A program made the position numbers and the translations under genes. Positions 43,042 through 50,930 of a stretch of DNA of 64,000 nucleotides are shown here, in pieces. Within the stretch, counting starts at the first letter, position 1. Each line of letters begins with the position of its first letter. The notes under the pieces were generated by a model. It did not search any database, had not been told where the DNA came from, and worked only from the letters and a program-made list of their open reading frames with translations. This DNA is from JAAYBF01 sp963716445 (GTDB lineage Bacteria; Actinomycetota; Thermoleophilia; Solirubrobacterales; Thermoleophilaceae). Location: NCBI GenBank assembly GCA_963716445.1, contig OY970313.1, forward strand, positions 806,001-870,000. The letters run 5' to 3'.

Positions 43042-43332
43042 ATGAATTCCGGTCGGCTATCGTTCATTCTGCTCGGCATGCCGGTGCTGAGCTGCGTTCT
43101 GCTGTGGGCGGCCGCAACAACCTGTGACGTCCCTTCACTAGTTATGGGACTAACGGCAGCGGCCGTTGCTGCGCCCCCAATAGCCGCTACGGTGATGTGT
43201 CGAACTGACTCTCGTGGACGGCGCCTGCTTTACGCAGCGATAAGCATCCTGGTCACGGTTGGCGCTATCGCCCTTGTCGGATTTGCGCTCACGCTGTCTT
43301 TGGGCGAGATCGGGCCTTCTAACGCTCAATAG
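43042..43332 (+). CDS. orphan small membrane protein
   Basis: A protein of 96 residues with about three hydrophobic segments (LSFILLGMPVLSCVLLWAA, VMGLTAAAVAAPPIAATVM and ISILVTVGAIALVGFALTL). AAGGGA lies 4 nt before the ATG. The family is unknown. Like the immunity candidate at 42011 it is a short membrane protein in the AT-richer part, and may be a second, orphan immunity gene. Confidence 0.5.
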   Translation: MNSGRLSFILLGMPVLSCVLLWAAATTCDVPSLVMGLTAAAVAAPPIAATVMCRTDSRGRRLLYAAISILVTVGAIALVGFALTLSLGEIGPSNAQ

Positions 43333-43394
43333 CGTAAAGAAGCTGGAGACCGTGAAAGCGCGAAAAGGCCAATTGGAGAAAGGGGCGGTTAAGG

Positions 43395-43567
43395 ATGACT
43401 GAGGGCGATGTCGTACTTGTCACCGAGCTGGGCGACCCTGATGACGTTGGAAGATTCTCTGGGCTGTTCGCCGCCCATATGGAGAGCGAAAGCCCTGGTG
43501 ATGGGGACGATGGGGAGTTCTCTGCCGGAAGTCGAGAAGTGCGGGACGACGACGTAAGGCCCTGTAG
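43395..43567 (+). pseudogene. 5' part of a probably broken orphan gene
   Basis: ATG 43395 opens MTEGDVVLVTELGDPDDVGR and an acidic stretch up to about residue 58. Beyond that the frame loses coding character while a neighbouring frame, starting at 43577, takes on well-formed protein sequence. The two halves read as one gene of about 168 residues interrupted by an indel near 43560-43577. Alternatively the first part is spurious. Confidence 0.4.
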
Positions 43568-43576
43568 CGATCGAGG

Positions 43577-43903
43577 ATGGGTCCGGTTGATGTCCCCGTC
43601 GAGGAGGCAATCTCTTGGGGCCGCTTGCAGGCTGAAGTGGTTCTCGTGCGACTCAACGACATATGGGAGCCCTATGACTGTATAGGCGACGTGTCTCTGG
43701 GCATCGAGGTCGCATGCGCGATGCTGGATGGACGTGTCGAGAGCGAGGTCCTGTGGAGTGGGGAGTACATAGCACGAAGCAACGACATCCTCATACGACG
43801 GGACGGTAGCCGTGTCTCGCTGTTCAGGCAGTATCACGGACCGGCTCTCGTTGGAGCAATCTTTCAGCGGCGCCGCGAGACCAGGCGGGTGAGCTTCACA
43901 TAG
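43577..43903 (+). CDS. orphan protein, possibly 3' part of a broken gene
   Basis: A protein of 108 residues: AISWGRLQAEVVLVRLNDIW, GIEVACAMLDGRVESEVLWS and EYIARSNDILIRRDGSRVSL are balanced alpha/beta sequence, so this frame is coding. A stop lies just upstream (43565-43567). The function is unknown. It may be the C-terminal part of the gene begun at 43395, which would make it an orphan immunity-type remnant. Confidence 0.45.
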   Translation: MGPVDVPVEEAISWGRLQAEVVLVRLNDIWEPYDCIGDVSLGIEVACAMLDGRVESEVLWSGEYIARSNDILIRRDGSRVSLFRQYHGPALVGAIFQRRRETRRVSFT

Positions 43904-43998
43904 CGGCCGGTACTAACTGGCGCCGACGACTGATGAATCTTGCATAGAGGTGAGGCAACGGAAATGAGCTGGCTCCAACCGTCCTTGATCGTGCAGCC

Positions 43999-44325
43999 AT
44001 GAGCGGACGTAGTGGATCGCGACGACCGCGGACATGGCCCGAGCTGCGCCGACGCGTGCTTGAGACGGACTACCTCACGCTCGACGAGATGACGGTGCGC
44101 AAGCGCTATGCCGGCTGGATCAAGCACGGTGCCTGGTTCGCTCCTGTTGCCTTGGTCGTTCTGATCATGGATTTCTCAAGCGGCGAGTTATCGGTGGCCA
44201 CCACAGTCGGTGTGGCGCTTCTGATCATCGGCGCGGTGCAGGCGTACCGAATCGGCAGTCAATGGCAGGAGCGCTGGGAACGGCTCATCGCCGAGAAGGT
44301 GGCGATGTCGGCTGGGCCTCGCTAG
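43999..44325 (+). CDS. small two-helix membrane protein
   Basis: A protein of 108 residues. A basic N-terminal 45 residues is followed by two hydrophobic helices (WFAPVALVVLIMDF and VATTVGVALLIIGAVQAYRI) and an amphipathic C-terminal helix. Its ATG overlaps the TGA of a 12-codon frame (ATG 43964), which has GAGGTGAGG upstream, suggesting coupling to a leader. The family is unknown. It is the last plus-strand gene of the island and overlaps the end of the opposing gene. Confidence 0.5.
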   Translation: MSGRSGSRRPRTWPELRRRVLETDYLTLDEMTVRKRYAGWIKHGAWFAPVALVVLIMDFSSGELSVATTVGVALLIIGAVQAYRIGSQWQERWERLIAEKVAMSAGPR

Positions 44326-44771
44326 GGATCGCCCGCGTCGATCCACTCGCGCGGGGGCCGGCCGCCGCGGAGGAATGACCACTCGTACCACGCGACGAGC
44401 GAGTACGCCAGGTACTCGGTGGCCCGATTCCCCTTCGGGGTCCAACGCCCCATGAAATCGCGCTCCACATGGTCGAGATACTCGGCCACGCGCTCGGCGG
44501 CCGCTTCCGGATCTGCAGTCTCGTGGAGACGCCGGGCAACGCCGAGGACGTAGTCGTCGTACTCGTCCCACGCCTCCGGAGAATCGCCGGCTCCCACGGG
44601 GTCCCACGCCGTCATGAGAATGCATCGCAGCTCGCGCTCGCCAGTGTCTCGCCACCAACGCCGCCACTCGTCCGTGCCGCGCGCGATCCGCTCGGCGTCG
44701 ACCTTCGCCTCGTCGGTGATCGCCTTGGCGCCACGTCGAGCCCGCCAGTGCCACCAGTTCCACAGCGACAT
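44322..44771 (-). CDS. DUF1871-like helical protein
   Basis: A protein of 149 residues. LRCILMTAWDPVGAGDSPEA and WDEYDDYVLGVARRLHETAD resemble the short helical family in which a WDPIGV..DEYD..Y signature recurs (DUF1871-type, from memory). The C-terminal part (YLAYSLVAWYEWSFL) is Trp-rich. The function is not established. It lies between the Rhs-associated genes and a broken toxin-antitoxin pair. The GC content is back to the chromosomal level here. Confidence 0.5.
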   Translation of the reverse strand: MSLWNWWHWRARRGAKAITDEAKVDAERIARGTDEWRRWWRDTGERELRCILMTAWDPVGAGDSPEAWDEYDDYVLGVARRLHETADPEAAAERVAEYLDHVERDFMGRWTPKGNRATEYLAYSLVAWYEWSFLRGGRPPREWIDAGDP

Positions 44772-44823
44772 CGCGCGACCATACCGCTGTCCGACACAGG
44801 CTCGTCATGGGCGGGACACGCAT

Positions 44824-45033
44824 CTATCGATCGCCTTTGAGGTACCACTCTGCAGTCGCTGTCTGCGCGCCATCCGCCAGATAGAGCCCGCCGACGATCT
44901 CGCCACGCTGCCAGCGTCCATCGGCCGGCGGCATCGCCCGACCAAGCAGATCCGCCCCATGCGGCACATGGCGAATCCACGCACCCTCGACCTCCGCCCG
45001 CCGGCCTCCACGTCCTGCCCTTCGCAGCGTCAG
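44824..45033 (-). pseudogene. truncated RES-domain toxin remnant
   Basis: On the minus strand, immediately after the antitoxin gene, a frame reads EGAWIRHVPHGADLLGRAMP, then DGRWQRGEIVGGLYLADGAQ, then TATAEWYLKGDR and a stop at 44824. GRW, LYLA and TAxAEWY match the first half of RES toxins (NAD-degrading). The C-terminal half with the Ser of the R-E-S triad is missing and no continuation is found in other frames. A normal start codon is also lacking (CTG 45033 at best), so this is a decayed copy. Confidence 0.6.
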
Positions 45034-45365
45034 GAGACGCCTGGGTACTCGATGCTCGAGATCACCCGCGCAACCGGCAGATAGTCGCCGCGTGCGATCA
45101 GATCGATCGGCCGCTCATCATCCAAGGCCACGTTCGGGCGAATCAACCAAACGCCGATCGCCTCGGGACGGACCACATGTGAAAGGCGCTCCGTCATCGC
45201 CGACAGCTCCACCAGCCGCTCTGCACGCGCGCCCGACGGCTCACTACGACCAGCAAGCCACCCGCGCACGGTGCTCGGCTTCGCTCCGGTCGCCTGAGCG
45301 ATCAGGCGATCGGAAAGACCGGCGTGGTCATGGACGCGCTGCGCCTCTTGAAGCAGTGGGCTCAC
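45030..45365 (-). CDS. Xre/MbcA/ParS-type antitoxin
   Basis: A protein of 111 residues. An Xre-like helix-turn-helix at the N-terminus (SDRLIAQATGAKPSTVRGWL) is followed by a DUF2384-type toxin-binding segment (EAIGVWLIRPNVALDDERPI and DLIARGDYLPVARVISSIE). Such antitoxins neutralise RES toxins and repress their own operon. The partner directly downstream is only a fragment, so this antitoxin is probably solitary. It may be kept for anti-addiction or act as a regulator. Confidence 0.75.
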   Translation of the reverse strand: MSPLLQEAQRVHDHAGLSDRLIAQATGAKPSTVRGWLAGRSEPSGARAERLVELSAMTERLSHVVRPEAIGVWLIRPNVALDDERPIDLIARGDYLPVARVISSIEYPGVS

Positions 45366-45417
45366 AAGACCATCTTACCGCGCCCACGCCATTACGTCGT
45401 GAAATACGCGCGCCCGC

Positions 45418-45693
45418 TCAGACCGGCGGGGCGCCGTCGAGGCTGCGGAGGGGGACCTCGCCCTGTCCCTCGTCGCCGCGGCGCTCGGCGCCGTTGGCGA
45501 GCAGCTCAAGGCGGGCGAGCTCGCGCTCGCCCTCGACACGGGCGGGATGCTCCTCGGGCAGGCCCGAGATCAGCGTGCGGATGCGGTTGCGGATCTGGAG
45601 CGCGAAGTGGGGGGTGGAGGCGCCCATCAGCTGGCGGACGTCCTCGACGGTCGGCTCGCGCTCCAGACGGCCCGGCTGCTCGTACTCGCTCAC
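45418..45693 (-). CDS. conserved-looking small hypothetical protein
   Basis: A protein of 91 residues, unrecognised. It contains PTVEDVRQLMGASTPHFALQ and IRNRIRTLISGLPEEHPAR, mostly helical and charged. TAGACT (45701-45706 on this strand) is 7 nt before the GTG start at 45693, the same layout as many genes here. The codon usage is normal for the chromosome, so it belongs outside the island. Confidence 0.6.
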   Translation of the reverse strand: MSEYEQPGRLEREPTVEDVRQLMGASTPHFALQIRNRIRTLISGLPEEHPARVEGERELARLELLANGAERRGDEGQGEVPLRSLDGAPPV

Positions 45694-45723
45694 GCGCGGC
45701 AGTCTACGCCGCGCGGCTGGGGC

Positions 45724-46899
45724 TCAGGGCGCCTGCGCCTGGACCGGGATCAGCTCGGCGACGGCGTCGAGCTGGGCCTGCTCCGCGACCGAGACCTGCT
45801 CGTCGTCGCCGAGGATCCAGATGCGGTTGTAGACGGCCTGCCCGGGGTCGCCCTCGTAGCCAGGCTGGACGCTGAGGAAGTACTGCTCGAGCGGCGTAGG
45901 GAGCCTGTCGGCGCGGTTGGTCAGCAGCAGCGGGGCGAAGACGCCGCGGGTCGCGAGGGTGGCCGCGGCGGCGGCGTCGAGCGGACGTGAAGCGCCCGCG
46001 ACGGTGAAGTTGTAGCCCGGCACGGTGGCGCCCCAGCCGAAGTCGCCCTCCTCGTAGCGAGCGAAGGCGATCGCGTTCTCGACCGGCGTGCGGCCAGCGA
46101 TGCGGGTCGTCGATCCGAGCTCGCCGAGCTCCTGGAGCACCCTCTCCGAGATCGCGGCGCGGGGGCCGAGCACGAAGATGCTCGGCTTGTCGTGGGCAGC
46201 GATCGCCTTGCGCGTGGCGGCCGGAACGCGGTCGCGCTCGACGAGCAGCACCGAGTCCCCCGAGCGGGCGGCCCAGGCGGCGGCCGGCGTCGCGAACTGC
46301 GGCTGCTCTCCGGTGGTCACCACGACGTTCGGCGACGGTCCGCCGCGCGCGGCGGAGAAGAAGCGGTCGATAGCGGCGGCGCGCTCGTAGGGGTCCTCGC
46401 CGGCGATGCGCGCCGTCTTGAAGCCGTCGGGCTTCGCGGGCTCGTCGCCGATCCTGATCACCTGCGCGTCCTCGGAGAGGTCAGAGCCGCGCGGATCGAG
46501 GCGCTCGAGCGTGTCCGCGGTCACGCTCGGCAGCTCGCCGTCCTTGGAGATCAGCAGCGGCGCGCCGATCGGCTTCGCCGCGAGCACCGCGCCGGTGACG
46601 GCGGCCTGCCAGTCGTCCTCCTCGACGAGCACGACGGCGGTTGGGCGGTTCGAGTCGGTGGTCGCCGGGAACGCCGCGTTGGCGACGCCGGCGGCATCGC
46701 CGGCCGCGTCGTCGCCGCCGACGCGGATCGTGTTGCGCGTGGCGACCGACGGGAAGCCGAGCTGGGCGGCGGCCTCGTCTCCGTCGGAGGGGGGGCCGAG
46801 CTGCGGGGGGCGGTCGGGGTCGTCGCCGAGGCTGCAGCCGCCGATCGCCAGGGCGGCAAGGGCCGCCGGAATGGCCGCGATCCGTCGCTTCGCCCGCAC
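45724..46899 (-). CDS. cell wall-binding repeat 2 family lipoprotein
   Basis: A protein of 391 residues. A lipoprotein signal ends LAALAIGGC, giving a lipidated Cys22. The mature protein holds about three tandem CWB2-like repeats, as seen in GSDLSEDAQVIRIGDEPAK and DKPSIFVLGPRAAISERVLQ with ARYEEGDFGWG, the family's repeating R-x-G-x-x-R-Y-x-T style, here degenerate. It is probably anchored to the outer leaflet and interacts with cell wall polymers. TAGTCT (46908-46913) is 8 nt before the GTG start. Confidence 0.75.
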   Translation of the reverse strand: MRAKRRIAAIPAALAALAIGGCSLGDDPDRPPQLGPPSDGDEAAAQLGFPSVATRNTIRVGGDDAAGDAAGVANAAFPATTDSNRPTAVVLVEEDDWQAAVTGAVLAAKPIGAPLLISKDGELPSVTADTLERLDPRGSDLSEDAQVIRIGDEPAKPDGFKTARIAGEDPYERAAAIDRFFSAARGGPSPNVVVTTGEQPQFATPAAAWAARSGDSVLLVERDRVPAATRKAIAAHDKPSIFVLGPRAAISERVLQELGELGSTTRIAGRTPVENAIAFARYEEGDFGWGATVPGYNFTVAGASRPLDAAAAATLATRGVFAPLLLTNRADRLPTPLEQYFLSVQPGYEGDPGQAVYNRIWILGDDEQVSVAEQAQLDAVAELIPVQAQAP

Positions 46900-46985
46900 G
46901 CGCCCGGAGACTAGCCGGCAGGCCAGGCTTGCGCATCGGCTGAGTGGCCGCTTGGCGCCGTGCCCGTGCGATCCGGCCCGGTTGG

Positions 46986-47024
46986 TTGACTAGTCAGTCA
47001 ATCCTTGGTTGACTGGATAGTCAA
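46986..47024. promoter_or_regulatory. tandem TTGACT-N4-AGTCAA operators
   Basis: TTGACT-AGTC-AGTCAA (46986-47001) and TTGACT-GGAT-AGTCAA (47009-47024) are two perfect 6+6 palindromes 23 bp apart, directly upstream of the acyl-CoA dehydrogenase at 47048. The same sequence occurs once before the thiolase at 26409. The paired sites, about two helical turns apart, suit cooperative binding of a TetR-type repressor. Confidence 0.68.
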
Positions 47025-47047
47025 CGCGTCCGAAGGGGTCTCTCGAA

Positions 47048-48289
47048 GTGGATTTCAGGCTCAACGACGAGCAGCTCGAGTTCCAGCAGCACTGCCGGCG
47101 GTTCGCCCGCGAGGTGATCCGGCCGAGCGCCGACGAGCACGACCGCGCGCAATCCGTGCCGTGGGACGTCATCAAGCAGGCGCGCGACTGGAAGCTGCAC
47201 GGCATCGAGCAGCTCCAGCGGATGGGCGGCGACAGCGACGGCATGCTCGGCGTCATCTACGCCGAGGAGCTGCACTGGGGCTGCGCCGGGATCGCGCTCG
47301 CGATCTCGGGCTCCGGGCTGGCGGCCGCTGGCATCGCCGCCTCGGGCACGCCCGAGCAGATCGGGCGCTGGGTCTCCGAGTGCTACGGCGAGGGCGACGA
47401 GATCAAGCTCGGCGCCTACGCCGTCACGGAGGCCGGCGCGGGATCCGACGTCAAGTCGCTGCGTACGACGGCCAAGCGCGACGGCGACGAGTGGGTCCTC
47501 AACGGGACCAAGGTCTTCATCACGAACGGCGGGATCGCCGACGTGACGATCGTCGTCGCGACCGTCGATCCCGAGCTCGGCCACCGCGGCCAGGCCTCCT
47601 TCCTCGTGCCCAAGGGCACGCCAGGCATGACCCAGGGGAAGAAGGAGGACAAGATCGGCATCCGCGCGTCGCACACCGCGGAGGTCGTGCTCGAGGACTG
47701 CCGGATACCGGTCGACTACCTGCTCGGCGGCATGGACAAGCTCGACAAGAAGCTCGAGCGGGCCCGCTCCGGCCAGACGGGCGGCTCCTCCAACGCGCTC
47801 GCGACATTCGAGATCACCCGGCCGATGGTCGGCGCCTCGGCGCTCGGCATCGCCCAGGCAGCCTACGAGTGGACGCTCGAGCACCTCGAGGGGCGCGAGG
47901 ACGAGAACGGGCCGCTGCTCGAGCAGCAGCGTGTCCAGCAGACGCTGGCCGACGTGGCGACCGAGATCGAGGCCTCGCGCCTGCTCGTCTGGCGCGCCGC
48001 TTGGATGGGCCGCAACGGCGTGCCGATGACCGGCGGCCAGGGCTCGATGTCGAAGCTGAAGGCCGGCGACACGACGATGTGGGCGACCACCACGCTGATG
48101 GACCTCGTCGGCGAGGCGGCGCAGTCGACCGACTGCCCGCTCGAGAAGTTCTTCCGCGACGCCAAGATCTACCAGCTGTTCGAGGGCACCGCCCAGGTGC
48201 AGCGCCTGGTCATCTCGCGCATGCAGCGGCGCGAGTACCAGGAGCGCCTGAAGAACGCTGCCGAGACGCTCACGGCCGCCGCCGCGTAG
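47048..48289 (+). CDS. acyl-CoA dehydrogenase
   Basis: A protein of 413 residues. Key parts are AYAVTEAGAGSDVKSLRTTA (FAD/substrate region), WVLNGTKVFITNGGIADVTI, KIGIRASHTAEVVLEDCRIP, and KIYQLFEGTAQVQRLVISRM with the catalytic Glu. It oxidises an acyl-CoA with FAD, passing electrons to ETF. GAAGGGG lies about 10 nt before GTG 47048. The double operator upstream suggests repression together with the thiolase at 26504. Confidence 0.93.
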   Translation: MDFRLNDEQLEFQQHCRRFAREVIRPSADEHDRAQSVPWDVIKQARDWKLHGIEQLQRMGGDSDGMLGVIYAEELHWGCAGIALAISGSGLAAAGIAASGTPEQIGRWVSECYGEGDEIKLGAYAVTEAGAGSDVKSLRTTAKRDGDEWVLNGTKVFITNGGIADVTIVVATVDPELGHRGQASFLVPKGTPGMTQGKKEDKIGIRASHTAEVVLEDCRIPVDYLLGGMDKLDKKLERARSGQTGGSSNALATFEITRPMVGASALGIAQAAYEWTLEHLEGREDENGPLLEQQRVQQTLADVATEIEASRLLVWRAAWMGRNGVPMTGGQGSMSKLKAGDTTMWATTTLMDLVGEAAQSTDCPLEKFFRDAKIYQLFEGTAQVQRLVISRMQRREYQERLKNAAETLTAAAA

Positions 48290-48396
48290 CGCTCATAAGA
48301 CGTCCAGCCGCCATGTGGGCGGGTGGTCCGGCTCCTCCGGCCTCGCGGGCACTGGGGCGGAGGAGCTGGATCACCCGCCGGCAGGTGCCGAGGCGC

Positions 48397-48402
48397 GACA
48401 AT
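48397..48402 (+). promoter_or_regulatory. putative leaderless -10 box (GACAAT) of ctaG
   Basis: GACAAT lies 7 nt before GTG 48410. Confidence 0.4.
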
Positions 48403-48409
48403 CCGACCT

Positions 48410-49213
48410 GTGGAGCTATCGCTCGCGCCCGGCCCGCTGGTCTACCTGCTGCTCGCGGAGCTGCTCTACCTGCGCGCGGTGCGGGTCCTCGGCCGCCGCG
48501 GCTACGCGGTGCCCGCCTGGCAGCAGGTCGCCTGGCACGTCGCGATCGTCCTGATGGCGTTCGGGCTGATGGGCCCGCTCGACGTGCTCGGCGAGGAGCT
48601 GCTGGTCGCCCACATGGGTCAGCACCTGCTGATCGCCGACCTCGCGGCGCCGCTGCTGCTCGTCGGCCTGCGGTCGCCGGTCTACGCCTTCCTGCTGCCG
48701 CGGCCGGTGCTCGTCCCGCTCGCGCGCTGCCGCCCGCTGCGCGCCGCGTTCCGGTTCGTTCGCCGGCCGCTCGTCGCGGTGCCGATCTGGATCGTCACGC
48801 TCTACGGCTGGCACTTCGGCTTCATGTTCGAGGGGGCGCTCAAGAACGGCTTCGTCCACGCGCTCCAGCACCAGTCGTTCGTCGCGGCGTCGCTGCTCGT
48901 CTGGTGGTCGGTGATCGAGCCGAAGCGCCGGCGGCTCCCGGGCGACCTGTGGAAGGTCCCGTACCTGATCGGCGCGCGCGTCGCCGGGATGTTTCTCGGG
49001 ATGGCGTTCATCATCATGCGCACGCCCGCGTATGAGCAGTACGCGCGCAGCGCGCCGGAGCACGGCTGGTCGCCGCTGACCGACCAGCAGGTCGCGGGCG
49101 GGATGATGCTCGGCCTCGACCTGCTCGTGATGCTGTTCGCGACCGGTTTCTTCTTCTACCGCTCGGCCGAGGACCACGACCGTGCCGAGCGCCCCCGCGC
49201 CGCGGTCGGGTGA
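48410..49213 (+). CDS. caa3-type cytochrome c oxidase assembly protein, CtaG family
   Basis: A protein of 267 residues with about seven transmembrane helices. The family-typical histidines appear in VAHMGQHLLIADLAAPLLL, TLYGWHFGFMFEGALKNGF and VHALQHQSFVAASLLVWW. It takes part in copper insertion into caa3-type oxidases in Bacillus. No oxidase genes lie adjacent. The frame extends upstream past GTG 48410, but the promoter-like box and the hydrophobic N-terminus favour this start. Confidence 0.85.
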   Translation: MELSLAPGPLVYLLLAELLYLRAVRVLGRRGYAVPAWQQVAWHVAIVLMAFGLMGPLDVLGEELLVAHMGQHLLIADLAAPLLLVGLRSPVYAFLLPRPVLVPLARCRPLRAAFRFVRRPLVAVPIWIVTLYGWHFGFMFEGALKNGFVHALQHQSFVAASLLVWWSVIEPKRRRLPGDLWKVPYLIGARVAGMFLGMAFIIMRTPAYEQYARSAPEHGWSPLTDQQVAGGMMLGLDLLVMLFATGFFFYRSAEDHDRAERPRAAVG

Positions 49214-49239
49214 AGGCCCGCCCTCGCTCTGGACGACGA

Positions 49240-49279
49240 GTGGACGATTGACTGGGCTATAGCCGGGTCAAAGTTCCAG
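49240..49279. repeat. GTGGACGATT-type palindrome, fourth copy
   Basis: GTGGACGATTGACTGG and CGGGTCAAAGTTCCAG face each other around CTATAG. Several pairs are mismatched. The same left arm (GTGGACGATTGA) occurs in the array at 15581. It begins 26 nt after the ctaG stop and ends before the convergent thioesterase gene. Confidence 0.65.
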
Positions 49280-49293
49280 CGGGCGGAAGCGAG

Positions 49294-49779
49294 TCAGCCG
49301 CCGATGACGAGGCAGGTCGACGTGCCGTGGGCGAGCAGCTTGCCGCCGGAGTCGCGCAGGTAGCCCTCGGCGGTCGCGACCTGGCGGCCGCGGTTGACGA
49401 CACGGCCCTCGGCGGCGATCGTGCCGGTCTCGGCGGTGACCGCCCGAACGAGGTTGAACTTCGTCTCGAGCGTCGTGTAGCCCTGGCCGTCGCCGAGGGT
49501 GCTGTGGACGCAGGCGCCCATCGCGCTGTCGAGCAGCGTCGCGGCGAGCCCGCCGTGGACCACGCCGATCGGGTTGTAGTGCTGCTCGCCCGGCTCCGCC
49601 GAGAAGACCACGCGGCCCTCCTCGACCTCGCTGAGCGTGAAGCCGAGCAGGTGCTGGATCGGCGCGGGCGGGAGGTCGCCGTCGCGGATCGCCTCCAGGA
49701 ACTCGAGCCCGCGGGTCGTGCGGGCCCGCTTGCCCAGCTCGACCGGGTCGTCCCAGCTGACCGTCAACGTTCGCTCCAC
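49294..49779 (-). CDS. PaaI-type hotdog thioesterase
   Basis: A protein of 161 residues. HGGLAATLLDSAMGACVHST is the central hotdog helix with the HGG and catalytic Asp/Ser positions, and TLETKFNLVRAVTAETGTI the following beta strand. It hydrolyses acyl-CoA or aryl-CoA thioesters. AGGAGGAGG lies 5 nt before the GTG start, so it has an ordinary ribosome-binding site, unlike many neighbours. It is divergent from pspA, with a short shared region holding TAGACTAGTC. Confidence 0.88.
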   Translation of the reverse strand: MERTLTVSWDDPVELGKRARTTRGLEFLEAIRDGDLPPAPIQHLLGFTLSEVEEGRVVFSAEPGEQHYNPIGVVHGGLAATLLDSAMGACVHSTLGDGQGYTTLETKFNLVRAVTAETGTIAAEGRVVNRGRQVATAEGYLRDSGGKLLAHGTSTCLVIGG

Positions 49780-49859
49780 GGAGCCTCCTCCTGATCGGAA
49801 GCGACTAGTCTAGGTTTCCGCTCGTTCAACGCCCTGGAGGGCACCAAAGGAGATTTGTG

Positions 49860-50615
49860 ATGGCAGGTCTGGGTGGACGCATGTCAACGGTGTTCAAGGC
49901 GAAGATCTCGAAGATGCTCGACCGCGCCGAGGATCCGGCCGAGACGCTCGACTACGGCTACCAGAAGCAGGTCGAGCTACTGCAGAACGTCAAGAAGGGG
50001 ATCGCCGACGTCACGACCTCGAAGAAGCGGCTGCAGATGCAGTCGCAGAAGATCGAGCAGTCGGTCGTCAAGCTCGACACCCAGGCGCGTCAGGCGCTCG
50101 CCCAGGGCCGCGAGGACCTCGCCCGCGCCGCGCTCGAGCGCAAGACGCTCGCGCAGACCGAGCTGCAGTCGCTCGACTCGCAGATCCAGCAGCTCGCCAC
50201 CCAGCAGGACCAGCTCACCGAGAACGAGAAGAAGCTGCGTACCAAGATCGAGACCTTCCGCACTAAGAAGGAGGTCATCAAGGCGCAGTACTCCGCGGCC
50301 GAGGCGCAGGTCAAGATCTCCGAGGCCGCCAACGGCGTCGGCGAGGAGATGGCCGACCTCGGGCTGGCGATCCAGCGCGCCGAGGACAAGACCGAGGAGA
50401 TGCGGGCGCGCGCCGGCGCGGTCGAGGAGCTCGAGGCGGCTGGGACCTTCGACGATCTCAGCCAGCTCGGCGGCGGCCAGGACGACATCGATCGCGAGCT
50501 GGCCCAGCTCGGCGCCGGGGCGCAGGTCGACGACGAGCTCGCCGCGATGAAGGCCGAGCTCGGCCCCGGCGGAGGCGGCGAGTCGCCCCAGCTCGGCGAC
50601 GGAGAGAGCAAGTGA
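49860..50615 (+). CDS. pspA: phage shock protein A (PspA/IM30)
   Basis: A protein of 251 residues, nearly all coiled coil. An amphipathic N-terminus (AGLGGRMSTVFKAKISKML) is followed by DRAEDPAETLDYGYQKQVEL, the PspA signature. It binds stressed membranes as ESCRT-III-like polymers. AAAGGAG (49846-49852) is 7 nt before ATG 49860. A GTG 49857 is less likely. It is followed by PspAA with a 4-nt overlap. Confidence 0.94.
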   Translation: MAGLGGRMSTVFKAKISKMLDRAEDPAETLDYGYQKQVELLQNVKKGIADVTTSKKRLQMQSQKIEQSVVKLDTQARQALAQGREDLARAALERKTLAQTELQSLDSQIQQLATQQDQLTENEKKLRTKIETFRTKKEVIKAQYSAAEAQVKISEAANGVGEEMADLGLAIQRAEDKTEEMRARAGAVEELEAAGTFDDLSQLGGGQDDIDRELAQLGAGAQVDDELAAMKAELGPGGGGESPQLGDGESK

Positions 50616-50890
50616 TCGTCCGAATCTCGGGGGACGGCCAGTTCCGCCTTCCCGACGGCGACGCCGACCGCCTCAACGAGCTGGACAACCGCGCGGTCGC
50701 CGCTGCGGAGAGCGGCGACGAGGCCGGGTTCCAGGAGCTGTGGAGCCAGATGCTCGCGCTCGTCGAGGCCGACGGCAAGGAGATCGCCGACGACGAGCTC
50801 GTCGAGTCCGACGTCATCCTGCCCCCTCGCGACGTGACGTTCGCCGAGGCCCGTGGCGAGTTCACCGGCGAGGGCCTGATCCCAGACTGA
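50612..50890 (+). CDS. PspA-associated protein PspAA
   Basis: A protein of 92 residues matching the PspAA family: it starts IVRISGDGQFRLPDGDADRL, then NELDNRAVAAAESGDEAGF and LVESDVILPPRDVTFAEARG, and ends with GEGLIPD. PspAA occurs only next to PspA in actinobacteria and archaea (family knowledge). Its precise role is not established. GTG 50612 overlaps the pspA stop, so both proteins should be made together. Confidence 0.88.
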   Translation: MIVRISGDGQFRLPDGDADRLNELDNRAVAAAESGDEAGFQELWSQMLALVEADGKEIADDELVESDVILPPRDVTFAEARGEFTGEGLIPD

Positions 50891-50930
50891 CGCGGAACGC
50901 GCTCCGCCTGCGGTATTGCTGCTTTTGGAG

